A stretch of 64,000 nucleotides of DNA from Gammaproteobacteria bacterium (GCA_026984775.1 JALSRM010000029.1:1-64000); one strand, 5' to 3'; positions 37,395 through 47,586 are shown, counted from the first letter of the stretch. A program made the numbers and translations. The notes: generated by a model not told the origin, from the letters alone.

Positions 37395-39050
37395 CTATAT
37401 TTCTTCAAGAGCGTCCTTTATCGGATCTAAAACACCATCTCCGAGTTGCTCTTCTACCCGTTTCACATCAAACCCGGCCAGATCCTGAACTATACCTACA
37501 TCAAATAAATAGGCCATGACGAGTGCTGCGTAGACGAGTAACAGAATACCGGCAGTGATTGAATATGTGATATTGCCCATTCCTTTTTTCAGATGGATAC
37601 CAACACCTCCAAGGTGTGAAACTGTACCAAGAACAGGCAAGGTCGTCAGATTCTTCACAGATTGTTTGTCATAAATTTTCGGGTTCATCATTGAGAGTAA
37701 AATGGCAAGTCCAGCACCAACACCCAATGCCATCAGGAAAACTACAGTAATCCATTTAATTCTGTTAGGACCAACTGGCGCAAGTGGAACACGTGGCGGT
37801 TCGATAATTTCAAATTGTAATTCATCCGCGTTATTCACCCCTTCAGAGATATCTGCAGCACTCCTTCTTTTAAGTAATTCCTCATATTCTCTTTTATTGA
37901 CCTGATAGTCCCTGTTCAGACTGGCAAGTTTTGCTTCAATATCAGGTAAGGTATCTGCATTGGCTTCAAGCTCTGCAAGTTGTTTTTTATATTCTTGAAC
38001 TCTGGTTTCAAGAGCCGCAACCATTGCATCGGCCTCGCTGTATGCGAGTTTAAGCGTCTGGTAGGAGGGATTTGCCAATGCTATGGGAGCCACGCCTGCG
38101 TTTGTATCTTTTTTCCCTTCAGCACCAGTCACACCCGCTGCTTTTTGCGCTTTCAGTTGGATAAGCCTTCTTTTTGCTGCTTTCACATCTGGATGTTGAT
38201 CTGAATACTTTAGCAATAACCCTTCAATTTCAGCCTGCGCCTCCTGAATTTTGAGATCGATAGGGGTTTGTCCGACACTCCCTCCTCTGCTTCCCAGACC
38301 TGTACCGGTATAACGGGGAGTCGTTTTCAGTTGTTGTGCTAGGGCCGCTCTTCTGTGCTGTTGTTCCTGGAGTTCCAGTCTCGCAGACTGCAACTGTTTT
38401 TTCATCTCTTCCAGTCGGGTAAAATATGTCTTGTCATCAGTTCCTACAACACCTGGATATTGTTTCTTGAACTCTTTCAGCCTTTCTTCGGCCTTTGCCA
38501 GACGAACTTCATAGTCTGCAATCTTCTCATCAAGAAACTTCTTTGTTACGTTTGTATCCAGTCGATTCGCACCTGTGACTTTTTCGATAAACATGTCAAG
38601 AAAGGCCTGTACCACCTTTTTGGCCATAACCGGATCACGGTGGGTATAGGTGATGGTATAGATATTATCCATCTCACGCCCACCTGTAATCATAATTTTT
38701 TCTGAAAGAATCTTGATCATTCTTTCATATGCTTCAGGAGTTTCTATATTTGCATCCAGCTCGGATTTCTTTGCGATCTTTTCAAGGTTCTGTCGGGCCA
38801 GCAGGATACGTTTCATGATTTCTGCAGTAGACTCCGTTACGGAACTATCAACAGCAAGCCCTTTGAGCAGAGGTCGCAACATTGAGCGAGAATCCACATA
38901 TACTCTTGTAGTTACTTCATACCGGTCAGGTGCCATAACCACAGCGGTCCACCCAATCACTGAAAACAGAATTGTTGTCATCAATGCCAACCATTTATGT
39001 TCCCAGAAGTTTCTAAAAAGTATTTTTAACTGCTCTATTGTTTCTTGCAT
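37395..39050 (-). CDS. Polysaccharide chain-length determinant, XrtA type (Wzz/GNVR)
   Basis: The 551-residue inner-membrane protein has transmembrane helices near 19-37, about 432-452 and about 495-515, with a long periplasmic coiled coil between the first two (KFLDEKIADYEVRLAKAEERLKEF onwards). VTTRVYVDSRSMLRPLLKGLAVD is the Wzz domain start. The third hydrophobic segment and soluble tail are a feature of the PEP-CTERM subfamily. It sets polymer length together with the tyrosine kinase. Confidence 0.92.
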   Translation of the reverse strand: MQETIEQLKILFRNFWEHKWLALMTTILFSVIGWTAVVMAPDRYEVTTRVYVDSRSMLRPLLKGLAVDSSVTESTAEIMKRILLARQNLEKIAKKSELDANIETPEAYERMIKILSEKIMITGGREMDNIYTITYTHRDPVMAKKVVQAFLDMFIEKVTGANRLDTNVTKKFLDEKIADYEVRLAKAEERLKEFKKQYPGVVGTDDKTYFTRLEEMKKQLQSARLELQEQQHRRAALAQQLKTTPRYTGTGLGSRGGSVGQTPIDLKIQEAQAEIEGLLLKYSDQHPDVKAAKRRLIQLKAQKAAGVTGAEGKKDTNAGVAPIALANPSYQTLKLAYSEADAMVAALETRVQEYKKQLAELEANADTLPDIEAKLASLNRDYQVNKREYEELLKRRSAADISEGVNNADELQFEIIEPPRVPLAPVGPNRIKWITVVFLMALGVGAGLAILLSMMNPKIYDKQSVKNLTTLPVLGTVSHLGGVGIHLKKGMGNITYSITAGILLLVYAALVMAYLFDVGIVQDLAGFDVKRVEEQLGDGVLDPIKDALEEI

Positions 39051-39372
39051 ATTTTCTATAAAACTCTTGAATGTAATATTAATTCCAAGTTGACACTATC
39101 GACTCAATTCATATAACTGCAAGATCTGAATCGACCAACTATTCCATAAATTTGTGATCACACAGCCCTACCCATGGTAATGCACCCCCCGGGAACTCTT
39201 TGGATATCGTTTACTGATCATGCTGTTAGTGAAGTATTCTATAGTCCATAGTAATTAAAATGGTCATACAACCCTATAATTTACTGATCTTAATACCAAT
39301 ACTCCGGTTAGTGTACCCTAACTCGATTAAGTACACTTAATTTTACTTTATCAACCTCTGAAAACTGGTAGC
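39051..39372. other. 322-base intergenic region before the chain-length gene
   Basis: No gene is seen. It holds a perfect 10-bp palindrome TGTGATCACA (39153-39162), an inverted repeat GTGTAC/GTACAC (39311-39316 and 39331-39336), and a direct repeat TTTACTGATC (39210-39219 and 39280-39289). None has a T-run that would make it a terminator. It probably contains a promoter for the chain-length, kinase and ATPase genes, but I cannot place one with confidence. Confidence 0.4.
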
Positions 39373-40782
39373 TCAACGACCTCCTTTGCTCCAGAGAACC
39401 ACCTGAATAGTCTGTAAAATAATTGTCAAATCAAGAAACAGGCTGTAATTTTTCAGGTAGTAGAGGTCATACTGCAATTTTTCTCTGGCATCTTCTTCTG
39501 AGGCACCATAGGGATAGCAGATCTGTGCCCAGCCAGTAATACCAGGTTTTACATGATGTCTCATCTCGTAATATTCAATTGTCTTGGCTAGCTCTGCGAC
39601 AAACTGTGGGCGTTCCGGTCTCGGGCCCACAAAACTCATATCTCCGCGAAGAACATTATAAAGTTGTGGCAATTCATCCAGGCGGGTTTTGCGAATGAAT
39701 GATCCCACTTTGGTAATCCTACTGTCATTGGTTTTGGCCCACTGTGCAACACCATCCTTCTCGGCATCCACCCGCATACTGCGAAATTTAAGTATTTCAA
39801 ATGGTTTTCCATTCATTCCAACACGTATCTGACGATAAATAATCGGTCCTTTAAAGCCTGATTCAACAAAAATTGCAAGAGCGGTTAAACCCATCACCGG
39901 AAGTGTCAGGAATGATAAAGACGAACTCACGATTACATCGAAGACACGTTTGGTTGAGGACTTGATTGCTGCCTGCCTGAAGCCATCGGAGAATATAAAA
40001 TTGCTGGGGTAGAGCGAATCAAGTTTTATTTTCCCCAACTGGCGTTCATAGAAGGTAGATACATCAATCACTTGTATTCCGTGCATTCTGCAGCGAAGGA
40101 TATCGTCTATTGGTAAGGTATTTCGGCGATCATCGACTGCTACGACGATCTCATCAATATCGTTTTCCTTGACATAGTCAAGCAAAGACTTGTTGTCCAG
40201 GCTGACAATTCGCTCGTCCGGGATCAACCGTTCATCGTTTCCAATCGCAGCAAATCCAAGAATCCTAATCCCTCGGTGATCCGTTTTTCGCTTCAAAAAA
40301 GAAATCAACTGTGCAGTCTTGCCCGTACCCAGTACAAGTAAATTTTTCTGCCATGCTATATCGGTTCGATGAAAACAGAGGAACCGGCTGGAGATAATAC
40401 CGATGAAGGCGATAAAAAACGCCATCCCGAAAGCCCCTCTGCCCAGTGTCAAAACTGGTGCCATATAGAAGATCAACGTCATCAGTAATAGCCCGATAAA
40501 AAAACTGACTACGATCCTGACAAAGGTGGTCTTCGGACCCTCACGGTAATCCCGCTGATAAAGGCCCATAGTTGTCATTACACCAAACATTACAAGCGTA
40601 AAGACAACTGCCCGAGGAAAAATGGATTGCAATGAGCCTTCAATATGATAGACATGAAAGGTTCCCCAATCGAAAAATCTTAAAATGACTCCCAGATAGA
40701 CAGATACAAAAAAAATAACAATCTCCGCTACCATGAGCATGACGATTGTTTTGGGGACATAGTGTCTGAAGATTCTGTACAT
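39373..40782 (-). CDS. Initiating sugar-phosphate transferase, XrtA type (EpsB/WcaJ family)
   Basis: The 469-residue protein has an N-terminal set of four or five transmembrane helices, a nucleotide-binding-like middle domain (KNLLVLGTGKTAQLISFL) and a C-terminal bacterial sugar transferase domain: KRVFDVIVSSSLSFL, FEILKFRSMRVDAEKDG, RLDELPQLYNVLRGDMSFVGPRPERP and VKPGITGWAQICYPYGAS. It transfers a sugar phosphate to undecaprenyl phosphate and so starts the repeat unit. The family is the PEP-CTERM system glycosyltransferase. It has a 410-base upstream region, likely with a promoter. Confidence 0.93.
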   Translation of the reverse strand: MYRIFRHYVPKTIVMLMVAEIVIFFVSVYLGVILRFFDWGTFHVYHIEGSLQSIFPRAVVFTLVMFGVMTTMGLYQRDYREGPKTTFVRIVVSFFIGLLLMTLIFYMAPVLTLGRGAFGMAFFIAFIGIISSRFLCFHRTDIAWQKNLLVLGTGKTAQLISFLKRKTDHRGIRILGFAAIGNDERLIPDERIVSLDNKSLLDYVKENDIDEIVVAVDDRRNTLPIDDILRCRMHGIQVIDVSTFYERQLGKIKLDSLYPSNFIFSDGFRQAAIKSSTKRVFDVIVSSSLSFLTLPVMGLTALAIFVESGFKGPIIYRQIRVGMNGKPFEILKFRSMRVDAEKDGVAQWAKTNDSRITKVGSFIRKTRLDELPQLYNVLRGDMSFVGPRPERPQFVAELAKTIEYYEMRHHVKPGITGWAQICYPYGASEEDAREKLQYDLYYLKNYSLFLDLTIILQTIQVVLWSKGGR

Positions 40783-40913
40783 TATGATAATTCGCTTCCC
40801 GAGAGACGTTTCATTCTGATTTTCCCTTGCTTACAGAAGATATCGGCAAATAGATTTAGATCTTTTGCGAAGTAGAATACGATTTCCAAGATACTTTTGC
40901 CCGGATAAAACAC

Positions 40914-40942
40914 TTCCCTGTAGCAGCGTGTATAACAGGGAA
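40914..40942. repeat. Inverted repeat in polysaccharide leader region
   Basis: TTCCCTGT (40914-40921) pairs with ACAGGGAA (40935-40942) across a 13-base loop. No T-run follows on the minus strand. It may be an operator or an RNA hairpin about 130 bases before the sugar transferase start. Confidence 0.4.
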
Positions 40943-40991
40943 CATAGTGCATATCAGAAGAATAAAAAACAAGCAGACAATTTCTTTAATA

Positions 40992-41018
40992 ACAACATGT
41001 TACATTTAACATTGTTGT
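40992..41018. promoter_or_regulatory. Imperfect 27-base inverted repeat, candidate operator
   Basis: ACAACATGTTA (40992-41002) and TAACATTGTTGT (41007-41018) are near-complementary around a 4-base spacer; the core TGTTA-N4-TAACA is perfect. The symmetry suits a dimeric regulator. Sequence and spacing do not match CRP or FNR consensus sites. Confidence 0.42.
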
Positions 41019-41192
41019 GACAATTGGGATGTGTTCGGGCTGAAAATCTTAAAAATTCAGGATAGAATGGTGCTCATCTTTCATGTCGCAGAATAACGAC
41101 AGATCAAACTGCCAGATATTCCGGTTTTTAAATGCCGATTATCTGCCTGGACTATTCATTCTGATGAATAAATAAATAAACTAGCCATTATT

Positions 41193-43772
41193 TCATCTCA
41201 TGAATTTGTCAATCATCTGTAACAAGGTTGCTTTTTTGATCGGTTTGGTTAGATGGGAATTACAACCGGCTTCGATACTTTTCTCCATATCTTCTTTTAC
41301 GGCATGCGCTGTCAGAGCGATAATTGGTGTGGGTTCCCGACCATTTTCCTGCTCCCATTGCCTGATTTCCCGTGTGGCCGTATGGCCGTCCTTTACTGGC
41401 ATCTGGACATCCATCAACACTAAGCTATATTGGCCCTTCTTGAACTTTTCAACAGCAACCTGACCATTTTCAGCCTCCTCTATTTCGAAGGTGGTCTTTT
41501 TCAAATATGCATTGATCAATAGCCGGTTATCTTCATTGTCTTCGACCAGTAGAATAGGGGCACAACCCACAAAAGATTTTTGCTCAATAGTATTAAGATA
41601 CTGACTGTCACTGATAGGCGACACATCAAGAAAGCCTGATACGGCCTTGAATAGCTCTTCGGATTTAACCGGTTTGACGAGATAACCTCCTATCTCACAT
41701 TGTCTGGCTTTCTCTAGATCGCGAGTCAATTTCGATGATGAGAGCATCAGAACGGTTTTAGTATTGCCTCCTTCTTTCTTGATAGCGCTGGCAACGTCAA
41801 ATCCATCCATCCCGGGCATATGACAGTCGGAAAGGATGATATCGAAAGGTTTACCTTGCTGAACTGCCGATTTGTATGCTTTTATGCCAGAGGGTCCGTC
41901 TTCTCCTTCGACAACGACCACACCTCTTGATTCCAGGGTTTCACGAAGGATCAAACGATTGGTGGCATTGTCATCTATGATAAGAACTCTTCGTCCTTTC
42001 AAGTCAGGTGGTGAAGAAGGGAATTCACCAACGGGTTCCCCTTCTTTGACCCTGATAGTAAAGTAGAAGGTACTGCCTTTGCCTTGCTGGCTCTCGACCC
42101 ACATCTCCCCCCCCATGATTTCAGCCAGACGCTTGGAGATTGTCAGTCCAAGACCGGTACCTCCGTATTTTCGTGTGGTCGAAGTATCCACCTGATTGAA
42201 GCTTCCGAAAATGGCCTCGAGTTTAGATTCAGGGATACCAATACCTGTATCCGAGACACTGAAATGAAGAAGTGTTGAATCATCCTGAGCTGAGGCCTTC
42301 TGTAACCGAATAACAATTTCTCCTCGTTCGGTAAATTTGATCGCATTACCGAGCAAATTAAGAATGATCTGGCGTATCCTACCTGGGTCACCTTTGACCC
42401 AGACAGGAACATCGGCACCAATTTGGCAAATGAGTTCAATACCTCTTTCATCAGTTTTCAGTGAATAGATATCAGTTGCTTCCTCTACCAGCCGATGCAG
42501 ATTGAAGTCGATTTCCTCGATGACAAGCTGACCTGCCTCAATCTTCGATAGATCCAAGATATCATTTACCAGACTCAACAACGCTTCACCGGACTTTCTG
42601 AAGATATCGACATAACGGTTCTGCTCACCAGTCAAACGGGTCTCTGACAATAATTCGGCCATGCCGATGATTGCATTCAGAGGGGTCCTGATCTCATGGC
42701 TCATACTGGCAAGAAACTCAGATTTTACCCGAGATGCTTCGAGAGCCTTGTCACGGGTGGTTGCAAGCTCCCTCGTTTGTTGTTCCACCTGACGCTCGAT
42801 TTCCCGGTTCCTTTCCAGCAAGTCTCTCGCCTGGATCTCCTTCGCCCGAGCAAGTGCAATCAATAAGAGAGTGACTCCAGCTCCAAGGAACAAGGCGATA
42901 AGAATGAGTTCCTGATCGAGATCACTCCAATAGAGAGGCCGTTGGATAGTCAGCTTTGTAGAATAGTAGGGAAACTGAACCAGCGCCTCTTCACTCAGTT
43001 TGGTGATCAGCCAGCCATCGACATTATCCTCGAAGCCGTTCTGACGATAGAGCAACTGACGGCCCACCAGACCCTCCGACTCACTCTGTAATCTCACCGC
43101 TAACGACCCGGGTAAGGAGTTGCCGAGAAGTTCAACTGGATTGATCATGACGAATACTAATCCATCAGCCTTTGCCTTAGCTGCCGTATTCACTGATTTG
43201 ATCAACAAGTAAGCGGTTTTGTCACTTCCTGCTCTTACTGTTGGGGTAGGTACAACTTCTCCAGTCTCGATTGCAGCGCTAATCGCATTCCGTATCTGTT
43301 CGATTTCCAGATAATCATCATAATCCCGGCAACTTACTCCACCAATTCTGGAAACAGAGAAAATGCAAGATAAAAAGTGTGCGATGATCTCGTTTTCTGT
43401 GATCCTGCTGTCTTCTGATTTCAATTGATGATATGAGATTGAATCAATGAACGGATGGCGTTTAATATAAAAGCGGGCCAACGATTCGAATGATTGCTTG
43501 TTCATATCAGGTACTGAAACCAGCATCTTGGCAATGGTCGATGTGACATCGTCCGCAGCAGTCACTCCCCGTTTTACCTGGGAACTTATAGAAACCGCCT
43601 CAAAAGCGAACTCCTTTTTCTCATTGTCGATGGAATTGGACCAAGCCAGTAGAAAGAGGATCAAGGTAAAAGAAAGCCCCAAAATCGTTGTCACCGCATA
43701 GATGAAACGTCGGGAAGGTAGGCGGTATTCCTTCAAATCTCCCTCCCATAATATTGCGTCTGCATTTTCCAT
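41193..43772 (-). CDS. Hybrid sensor histidine kinase with two receiver domains
   Basis: The 859 residues comprise a transmembrane helix (23-46), a periplasmic sensor of about 240 residues resembling a CHASE domain ([19 protein letters not shown]), a second helix (289-311), a coiled coil, HisKA with His359 ([12 protein letters not shown]), HATPase ([22 protein letters not shown]), and two receivers with Asp649 ([11 protein letters not shown]) and Asp788 ([11 protein letters not shown]). It lacks its own Hpt domain; the next gene upstream encodes one. Together with the GlrR-like regulator it makes a full phosphorelay. The ligand is unknown. A 146-base gap separates it from the Hpt gene. Confidence 0.94.
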   Translation of the reverse strand: MENADAILWEGDLKEYRLPSRRFIYAVTTILGLSFTLILFLLAWSNSIDNEKKEFAFEAVSISSQVKRGVTAADDVTSTIAKMLVSVPDMNKQSFESLARFYIKRHPFIDSISYHQLKSEDSRITENEIIAHFLSCIFSVSRIGGVSCRDYDDYLEIEQIRNAISAAIETGEVVPTPTVRAGSDKTAYLLIKSVNTAAKAKADGLVFVMINPVELLGNSLPGSLAVRLQSESEGLVGRQLLYRQNGFEDNVDGWLITKLSEEALVQFPYYSTKLTIQRPLYWSDLDQELILIALFLGAGVTLLLIALARAKEIQARDLLERNREIERQVEQQTRELATTRDKALEASRVKSEFLASMSHEIRTPLNAIIGMAELLSETRLTGEQNRYVDIFRKSGEALLSLVNDILDLSKIEAGQLVIEEIDFNLHRLVEEATDIYSLKTDERGIELICQIGADVPVWVKGDPGRIRQIILNLLGNAIKFTERGEIVIRLQKASAQDDSTLLHFSVSDTGIGIPESKLEAIFGSFNQVDTSTTRKYGGTGLGLTISKRLAEIMGGEMWVESQQGKGSTFYFTIRVKEGEPVGEFPSSPPDLKGRRVLIIDDNATNRLILRETLESRGVVVVEGEDGPSGIKAYKSAVQQGKPFDIILSDCHMPGMDGFDVASAIKKEGGNTKTVLMLSSSKLTRDLEKARQCEIGGYLVKPVKSEELFKAVSGFLDVSPISDSQYLNTIEQKSFVGCAPILLVEDNEDNRLLINAYLKKTTFEIEEAENGQVAVEKFKKGQYSLVLMDVQMPVKDGHTATREIRQWEQENGREPTPIIALTAHAVKEDMEKSIEAGCNSHLTKPIKKATLLQMIDKFMR

Positions 43773-43918
43773 GGAATGTACAGTGGGAAACTGTTTTGTT
43801 CTGGTTGGATCATTGTTGGACTATTTAATGACAGGAAGCTGAAACTCTGCGAATTCTTTATCTTTAATTATCGCAGCAATCGTCCCTACAGATCAGTATA
43901 TGGAAAAGATTTTCCTTT

Positions 43919-44242
43919 TTAGGAAAAGACAACCTCTACTCTGTTGATATAATCTTCGAGTTCCTGCAAGGCTTCTTCTACACCTTCAACATCCTTTGCT
44001 AAAGCTGCACTCTCAATCCTACTACCCATTCTTGTAACCTCATCAAACCCGTAACCACCACCGGAACCTTTCATACTATGTCCCAGCGTCCGCACTTTCT
44101 CAAAATCGCCAGAATCAAGTGACTCCCTAATGGCAACGATATCCTTCTCACGGTTATTCAAATAGCCAGGAATCAGATCTTCGAGATCCGGATCACATTG
44201 TACGATTATCTTGTCCAAGAATTTCCCCTTCCCTTTTCTCAT
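43919..44242 (-). CDS. Histidine phosphotransfer (Hpt) protein
   Basis: This 107-residue helical protein carries the Hpt motif LGHSMKGSGGGYGFD with phospho-accepting His55. It begins six bases after the glrR-like stop and precedes the hybrid kinase, so it most likely relays phosphate from the kinase receiver domains to the response regulator. No other domain is present. Confidence 0.92.
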   Translation of the reverse strand: MRKGKGKFLDKIIVQCDPDLEDLIPGYLNNREKDIVAIRESLDSGDFEKVRTLGHSMKGSGGGYGFDEVTRMGSRIESAALAKDVEGVEEALQELEDYINRVEVVFS

Positions 44243-44248
44243 TAAAAG

Positions 44249-45652
44249 TTAGTTACCTGGTGGCTTTCTGAAATCGGCAGGGTCTATATTATGTGCATTC
44301 AGTAACTTATAAAACTCTGTCCGATTTCTGCCAGCAATCCGGGCTGAGCTTGCAACCTGTCCCTTGGTAAGCTGCAGAACACTGATCAGATAATCCCTTT
44401 CAAAAGAGTGCTTGGCATCTTTCAATGTACGTAGATCACCCTCTTCCTCACCCAGCGCTTTCTGTACCATACTCAAGGGAATGATATCAGTTTTATTCAT
44501 TGTGGCACACAGATCAACCACATTGATCAATTGTCTCACATTACCGGGCCATGGTGCAGATATCAGGTGACTTAGAGCTTCTGGTGAGAACGACTTCTTC
44601 GGCTCACCACGTTTTCTGGAAAATCTTTCCAGATAATAATCGAGTAATAATTCAATATCTTCCGGTCGTTCACGCAATGCCGGGATCGATAGGGGTACGA
44701 CTTTCAGACGATAATACAGGTCAGCTCTGAATGTCCCCTCCTTGACCGCCTGTTCCAGGTTGTTGTGGGTTGCAGAAATGATCCTTACATTGATAGGAAC
44801 ACTTCGTACAGAACCGACAGGGCGTACCTGAAAATCCTGCAATACCCTTAAAAGTTTTACCTGGAGATCGAGAGGCATATCACCAATTTCGTCCAGAAAG
44901 AGAGTCCCGCCATCGGCAGCCTTGAAAAGGCCGTCATGTTGCGTCATCGCACCGGTGAAAGCACCTTTTTCGTGGCCGAATAATTCAGACTCAAGCAATT
45001 GCTCGGGAATCGCCCCACAATTGACACCGATAAATGGGCGATCCCTCCTTGGACTTGCATCGTGGATTGCTTTGGCCAGGATCTCCTTGCCCGTTCCAGT
45101 CTCCCCCGTGATGAAAACGGTAATATCGCTATCCGCAACAGCCCGGCTCTGTTCGATAAGTTCTGCCATGACCGAACTCCGATAGATGATATCTTCTCCG
45201 AAAGGAATTTTCCCGTTGCTATTGTCTCCAGACAGATGAAGATGCTTGCGGATTTGCTCAATGAGTTCATCTTTTTCAACAGGTTTGGTCAGAAAAGCGG
45301 ATGATCCCAAGTGGGTAGCTTTGACGGCGTCCGGGATCTTTGCCTGACCGCTCAGCATAATAACTGGGAGTAACGGCTTTTGACGGTGGATTTCAGAAAG
45401 CAGTGCCATGCCATCCATTTCATCCATTACCAAATCAGTAAGAACCAGATCAGGGCGAGTGATACCGATCTGGGCCAGCGCGTCCTTACCAGAACTTACC
45501 GTGACGACATCGAATTTCTCATCCTTGAGCCATTTAGCTAAGAGTGCAAGTACATCACTGTCATCATCCACAACGAGTATGCGTGGCTGCCTTGTAGTTG
45601 AGTTATCGCTCGTCACGTTTTGCACAGGTCCAAGTTTTTTCTTTATAATCAA
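44249..45652 (-). CDS. Sigma-54-dependent response regulator, GlrR family
   Basis: The 467 residues hold a receiver with Asp73 (LTDLVMDEMDG), an AAA+ sigma-54 interaction domain with Walker A GETGTGKE (183-190), GAFTGA (230-235) and LFLDEIGD (251-258), and a Fis-type helix-turn-helix at the end. The tail SARIAGRNRTEFYKLLNAHNIDPADF closely follows E. coli GlrR, which drives the GlmY small RNA that raises GlmS levels. Here the gene lies 101 bases after glmS. The open frame starts at TTG 45652; GTG 45616 is equally possible. No orthologous GlrK gene is adjacent; the hybrid kinase and Hpt take its place. Confidence 0.9.
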   Translation of the reverse strand: MIIKKKLGPVQNVTSDNSTTRQPRILVVDDDSDVLALLAKWLKDEKFDVVTVSSGKDALAQIGITRPDLVLTDLVMDEMDGMALLSEIHRQKPLLPVIMLSGQAKIPDAVKATHLGSSAFLTKPVEKDELIEQIRKHLHLSGDNSNGKIPFGEDIIYRSSVMAELIEQSRAVADSDITVFITGETGTGKEILAKAIHDASPRRDRPFIGVNCGAIPEQLLESELFGHEKGAFTGAMTQHDGLFKAADGGTLFLDEIGDMPLDLQVKLLRVLQDFQVRPVGSVRSVPINVRIISATHNNLEQAVKEGTFRADLYYRLKVVPLSIPALRERPEDIELLLDYYLERFSRKRGEPKKSFSPEALSHLISAPWPGNVRQLINVVDLCATMNKTDIIPLSMVQKALGEEEGDLRTLKDAKHSFERDYLISVLQLTKGQVASSARIAGRNRTEFYKLLNAHNIDPADFRKPPGN

Positions 45653-45753
45653 TGATTCATTGTATACAAGTTAATGGTTCAGTAACCAGAATGAACTGTG
45701 AAAAAGCTTGAACACAAAGAAAATTAACGTTTCATTTACAGTTAGCTTACCGT

Positions 45754-47586
45754 TCACTCCACCGTTACCGATTTTGCCAAATTTCGTGGTTGATCCACAT
45801 CTGCACCCTTAATAACTGCAACGTGATAAGAAAAAAGCTGTAATGGTATGGTATAAATCACGGGCGCGATTGTATCTTCAACCGAAGCAACATTGAGTAC
45901 AGTTACCCCTTCAGAATCATTCATGTCAACACTGACATCGGCAAAAACATAGAGTTCTCCCCCACGTGCACGCACCTCTTCAAGATTTGATTTTAGTTTT
46001 TCGATGAGATTATTGTTGGGCGCAACAGCAATAATGGGCATATCTTCATCCACCAGTGCCAATGGACCATGTTTCAGCTCTCCTGCAGGATAGGCTTCGG
46101 CATGGATGTAGGAGATCTCTTTGATCTTCAAAGCACCCTCCATAGAAATCGGATACATAGTACCGCGACCAAGATAGAGTGCGTGATGTTTGTGAGAAAA
46201 GCGTTCTGCAAGCAACTCGATCCGATCATTCAGTTCCAGAGCAGCATTTACTTTGCCGGGCAGGCTTTCCAGTTGTCTGATCAACTCTTTCTCCTGCTCC
46301 TCACTCATACCGTTACGTCGGGCAAGGCCTATCACCAGTAGCATCAATGCAACCAACTGGGTAGTAAATGCCTTTGTTGAGGCGACACCGATCTCTGGGC
46401 CCGCTCGAGTCAAGAGAACAAGATCAGACTCACGGGTGAGCGAACTTTCTGGGACATTACAAACAACCAGAGAATGATCGAAACCCAGCTTTTTGGCCAC
46501 TTTCAGTGCAGCCAGTGTATCCGCTGTTTCACCAGATTGAGAGATGGTCACGAACAGTGTGTCCGGTAAAACCGCGTGATCACGATACCTGAACTCACTG
46601 GCCACCTCAATCTGGCAAGGGATCTTCGCTATCGATTCAAACCAGTATTTTGCAACCAACCCTGCATGATAACTGGTACCACAGGCAACGATTTGGACAG
46701 CCCTAACTTTGTCCAGGATATCGTCTCCCTGAGGACCAAAGATACCCTCTGCCAACCTTCCATTCAGGATCCGCCCTTCAAGAGTGTCTGCGATCGCCCG
46801 AGGTTGAGTGAAAATTTCCTTCAGCATGTAATGCCGATACCCTGCCTTGTCGGTCGCATCAGCAGACAACTCTGAAGTTGAGACAGGTCGATCAACCTGT
46901 TTGCCGGTTTTGTCGAATATCACCAGAGAGTCACGATGGATATCAGCGATATCACCGTCTTCGAGAAAGATAAAACGTTGCGTTACAGGTAATAAAGCGA
47001 AAACATCCGAGGCGATGAAATACTCACCAATTCCGACACCGATGACCAGTGGGCTACCAAACCTTGCGGCCACCAAGCGATCGGGTTCTTCGTTACTGAT
47101 CACACCCAGAGCATAGGCCCCTTCAAGCTCAGGAATTGTCGCCTTTACAGCGTCCAAAAGATCCACGCCTTCTTCCATATGAGCATAGACTTGATGAACA
47201 ATAACTTCCGTATCAGTTTGTGATGTAAACTCATAGCCCTGTTTCTGCTGCTGTTTACGCAAAGCTTCGTGATTTTCGATGATACCATTGTGCACGAGCG
47301 CAACCTTATCCCGACAAATATGGGGATGGGCATTACTGGTACTGGGTTCGCCATGTGTCGCCCATCGAGTATGGGCAATACCGATCGAACCGGGCAGAGG
47401 GTCTTTCTGTATCGCCTCTTCCAATCCGGCCACTTTTCCCAAGACCCTGATCCGTTTGATATTACCTTCAGGGCTTATTACTGCCATTCCGGCAGAGTCG
47501 TAACCTCGATATTCAAGGCGTTTCAGGCCTTCCAGTAAAATGGGAGCAACATCTCGCTGGGCAACACCACCTACTATTCCACACAT
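45754..47586 (-). CDS. glmS: Glutamine-fructose-6-phosphate aminotransferase (isomerizing)
   Basis: The 610-residue enzyme starts MCGIVGG, with Cys2 as the glutaminase nucleophile. Residues 1-240 are the glutamine amidotransferase domain. Two SIS domains follow (CGTSYHAGLVAKYWFE, TISQSGETADTLAALK), and the end DQPRNLAKSVTVE is invariant. It makes glucosamine 6-phosphate, the entry to UDP-GlcNAc for peptidoglycan, lipopolysaccharide and exopolysaccharide. No glmS ribozyme is expected or seen in this lineage. The neighbouring regulator suggests control linked to envelope demand. Confidence 0.98.
   Translation of the reverse strand: MCGIVGGVAQRDVAPILLEGLKRLEYRGYDSAGMAVISPEGNIKRIRVLGKVAGLEEAIQKDPLPGSIGIAHTRWATHGEPSTSNAHPHICRDKVALVHNGIIENHEALRKQQQKQGYEFTSQTDTEVIVHQVYAHMEEGVDLLDAVKATIPELEGAYALGVISNEEPDRLVAARFGSPLVIGVGIGEYFIASDVFALLPVTQRFIFLEDGDIADIHRDSLVIFDKTGKQVDRPVSTSELSADATDKAGYRHYMLKEIFTQPRAIADTLEGRILNGRLAEGIFGPQGDDILDKVRAVQIVACGTSYHAGLVAKYWFESIAKIPCQIEVASEFRYRDHAVLPDTLFVTISQSGETADTLAALKVAKKLGFDHSLVVCNVPESSLTRESDLVLLTRAGPEIGVASTKAFTTQLVALMLLVIGLARRNGMSEEQEKELIRQLESLPGKVNAALELNDRIELLAERFSHKHHALYLGRGTMYPISMEGALKIKEISYIHAEAYPAGELKHGPLALVDEDMPIIAVAPNNNLIEKLKSNLEEVRARGGELYVFADVSVDMNDSEGVTVLNVASVEDTIAPVIYTIPLQLFSYHVAVIKGADVDQPRNLAKSVTVE

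Larger units (their letters stand above)
40783..41192. other. 410-base intergenic region before the polysaccharide genes
   Basis: No coding sequence is visible. Two inverted repeats (40914-40942 and 40992-41018) stand out and are listed separately. The region lies between the hybrid kinase stop and the sugar transferase start, so it is the natural place for a regulated promoter of the polysaccharide genes. I found no convincing sigma-54 site. Confidence 0.45.

Noticed and set aside
39153-39162. TGTGATCACA palindrome as a CRP site
   Set aside because: CRP sites have TGTGA-N6-TCACA; here the half-sites overlap with no spacer.
41133-41150. Possible sigma-54 promoter on the minus strand (GG-N10-GC)
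   Set aside because: Only GGCA and GCA match; most other consensus positions fail, and it lies about 350 bases from the sugar transferase start.
40783-41192. Cyclic-di-GMP (GEMM) riboswitch before the polysaccharide genes
   Set aside because: The expected conserved core and tetraloop-receptor stems are not present on the minus strand.
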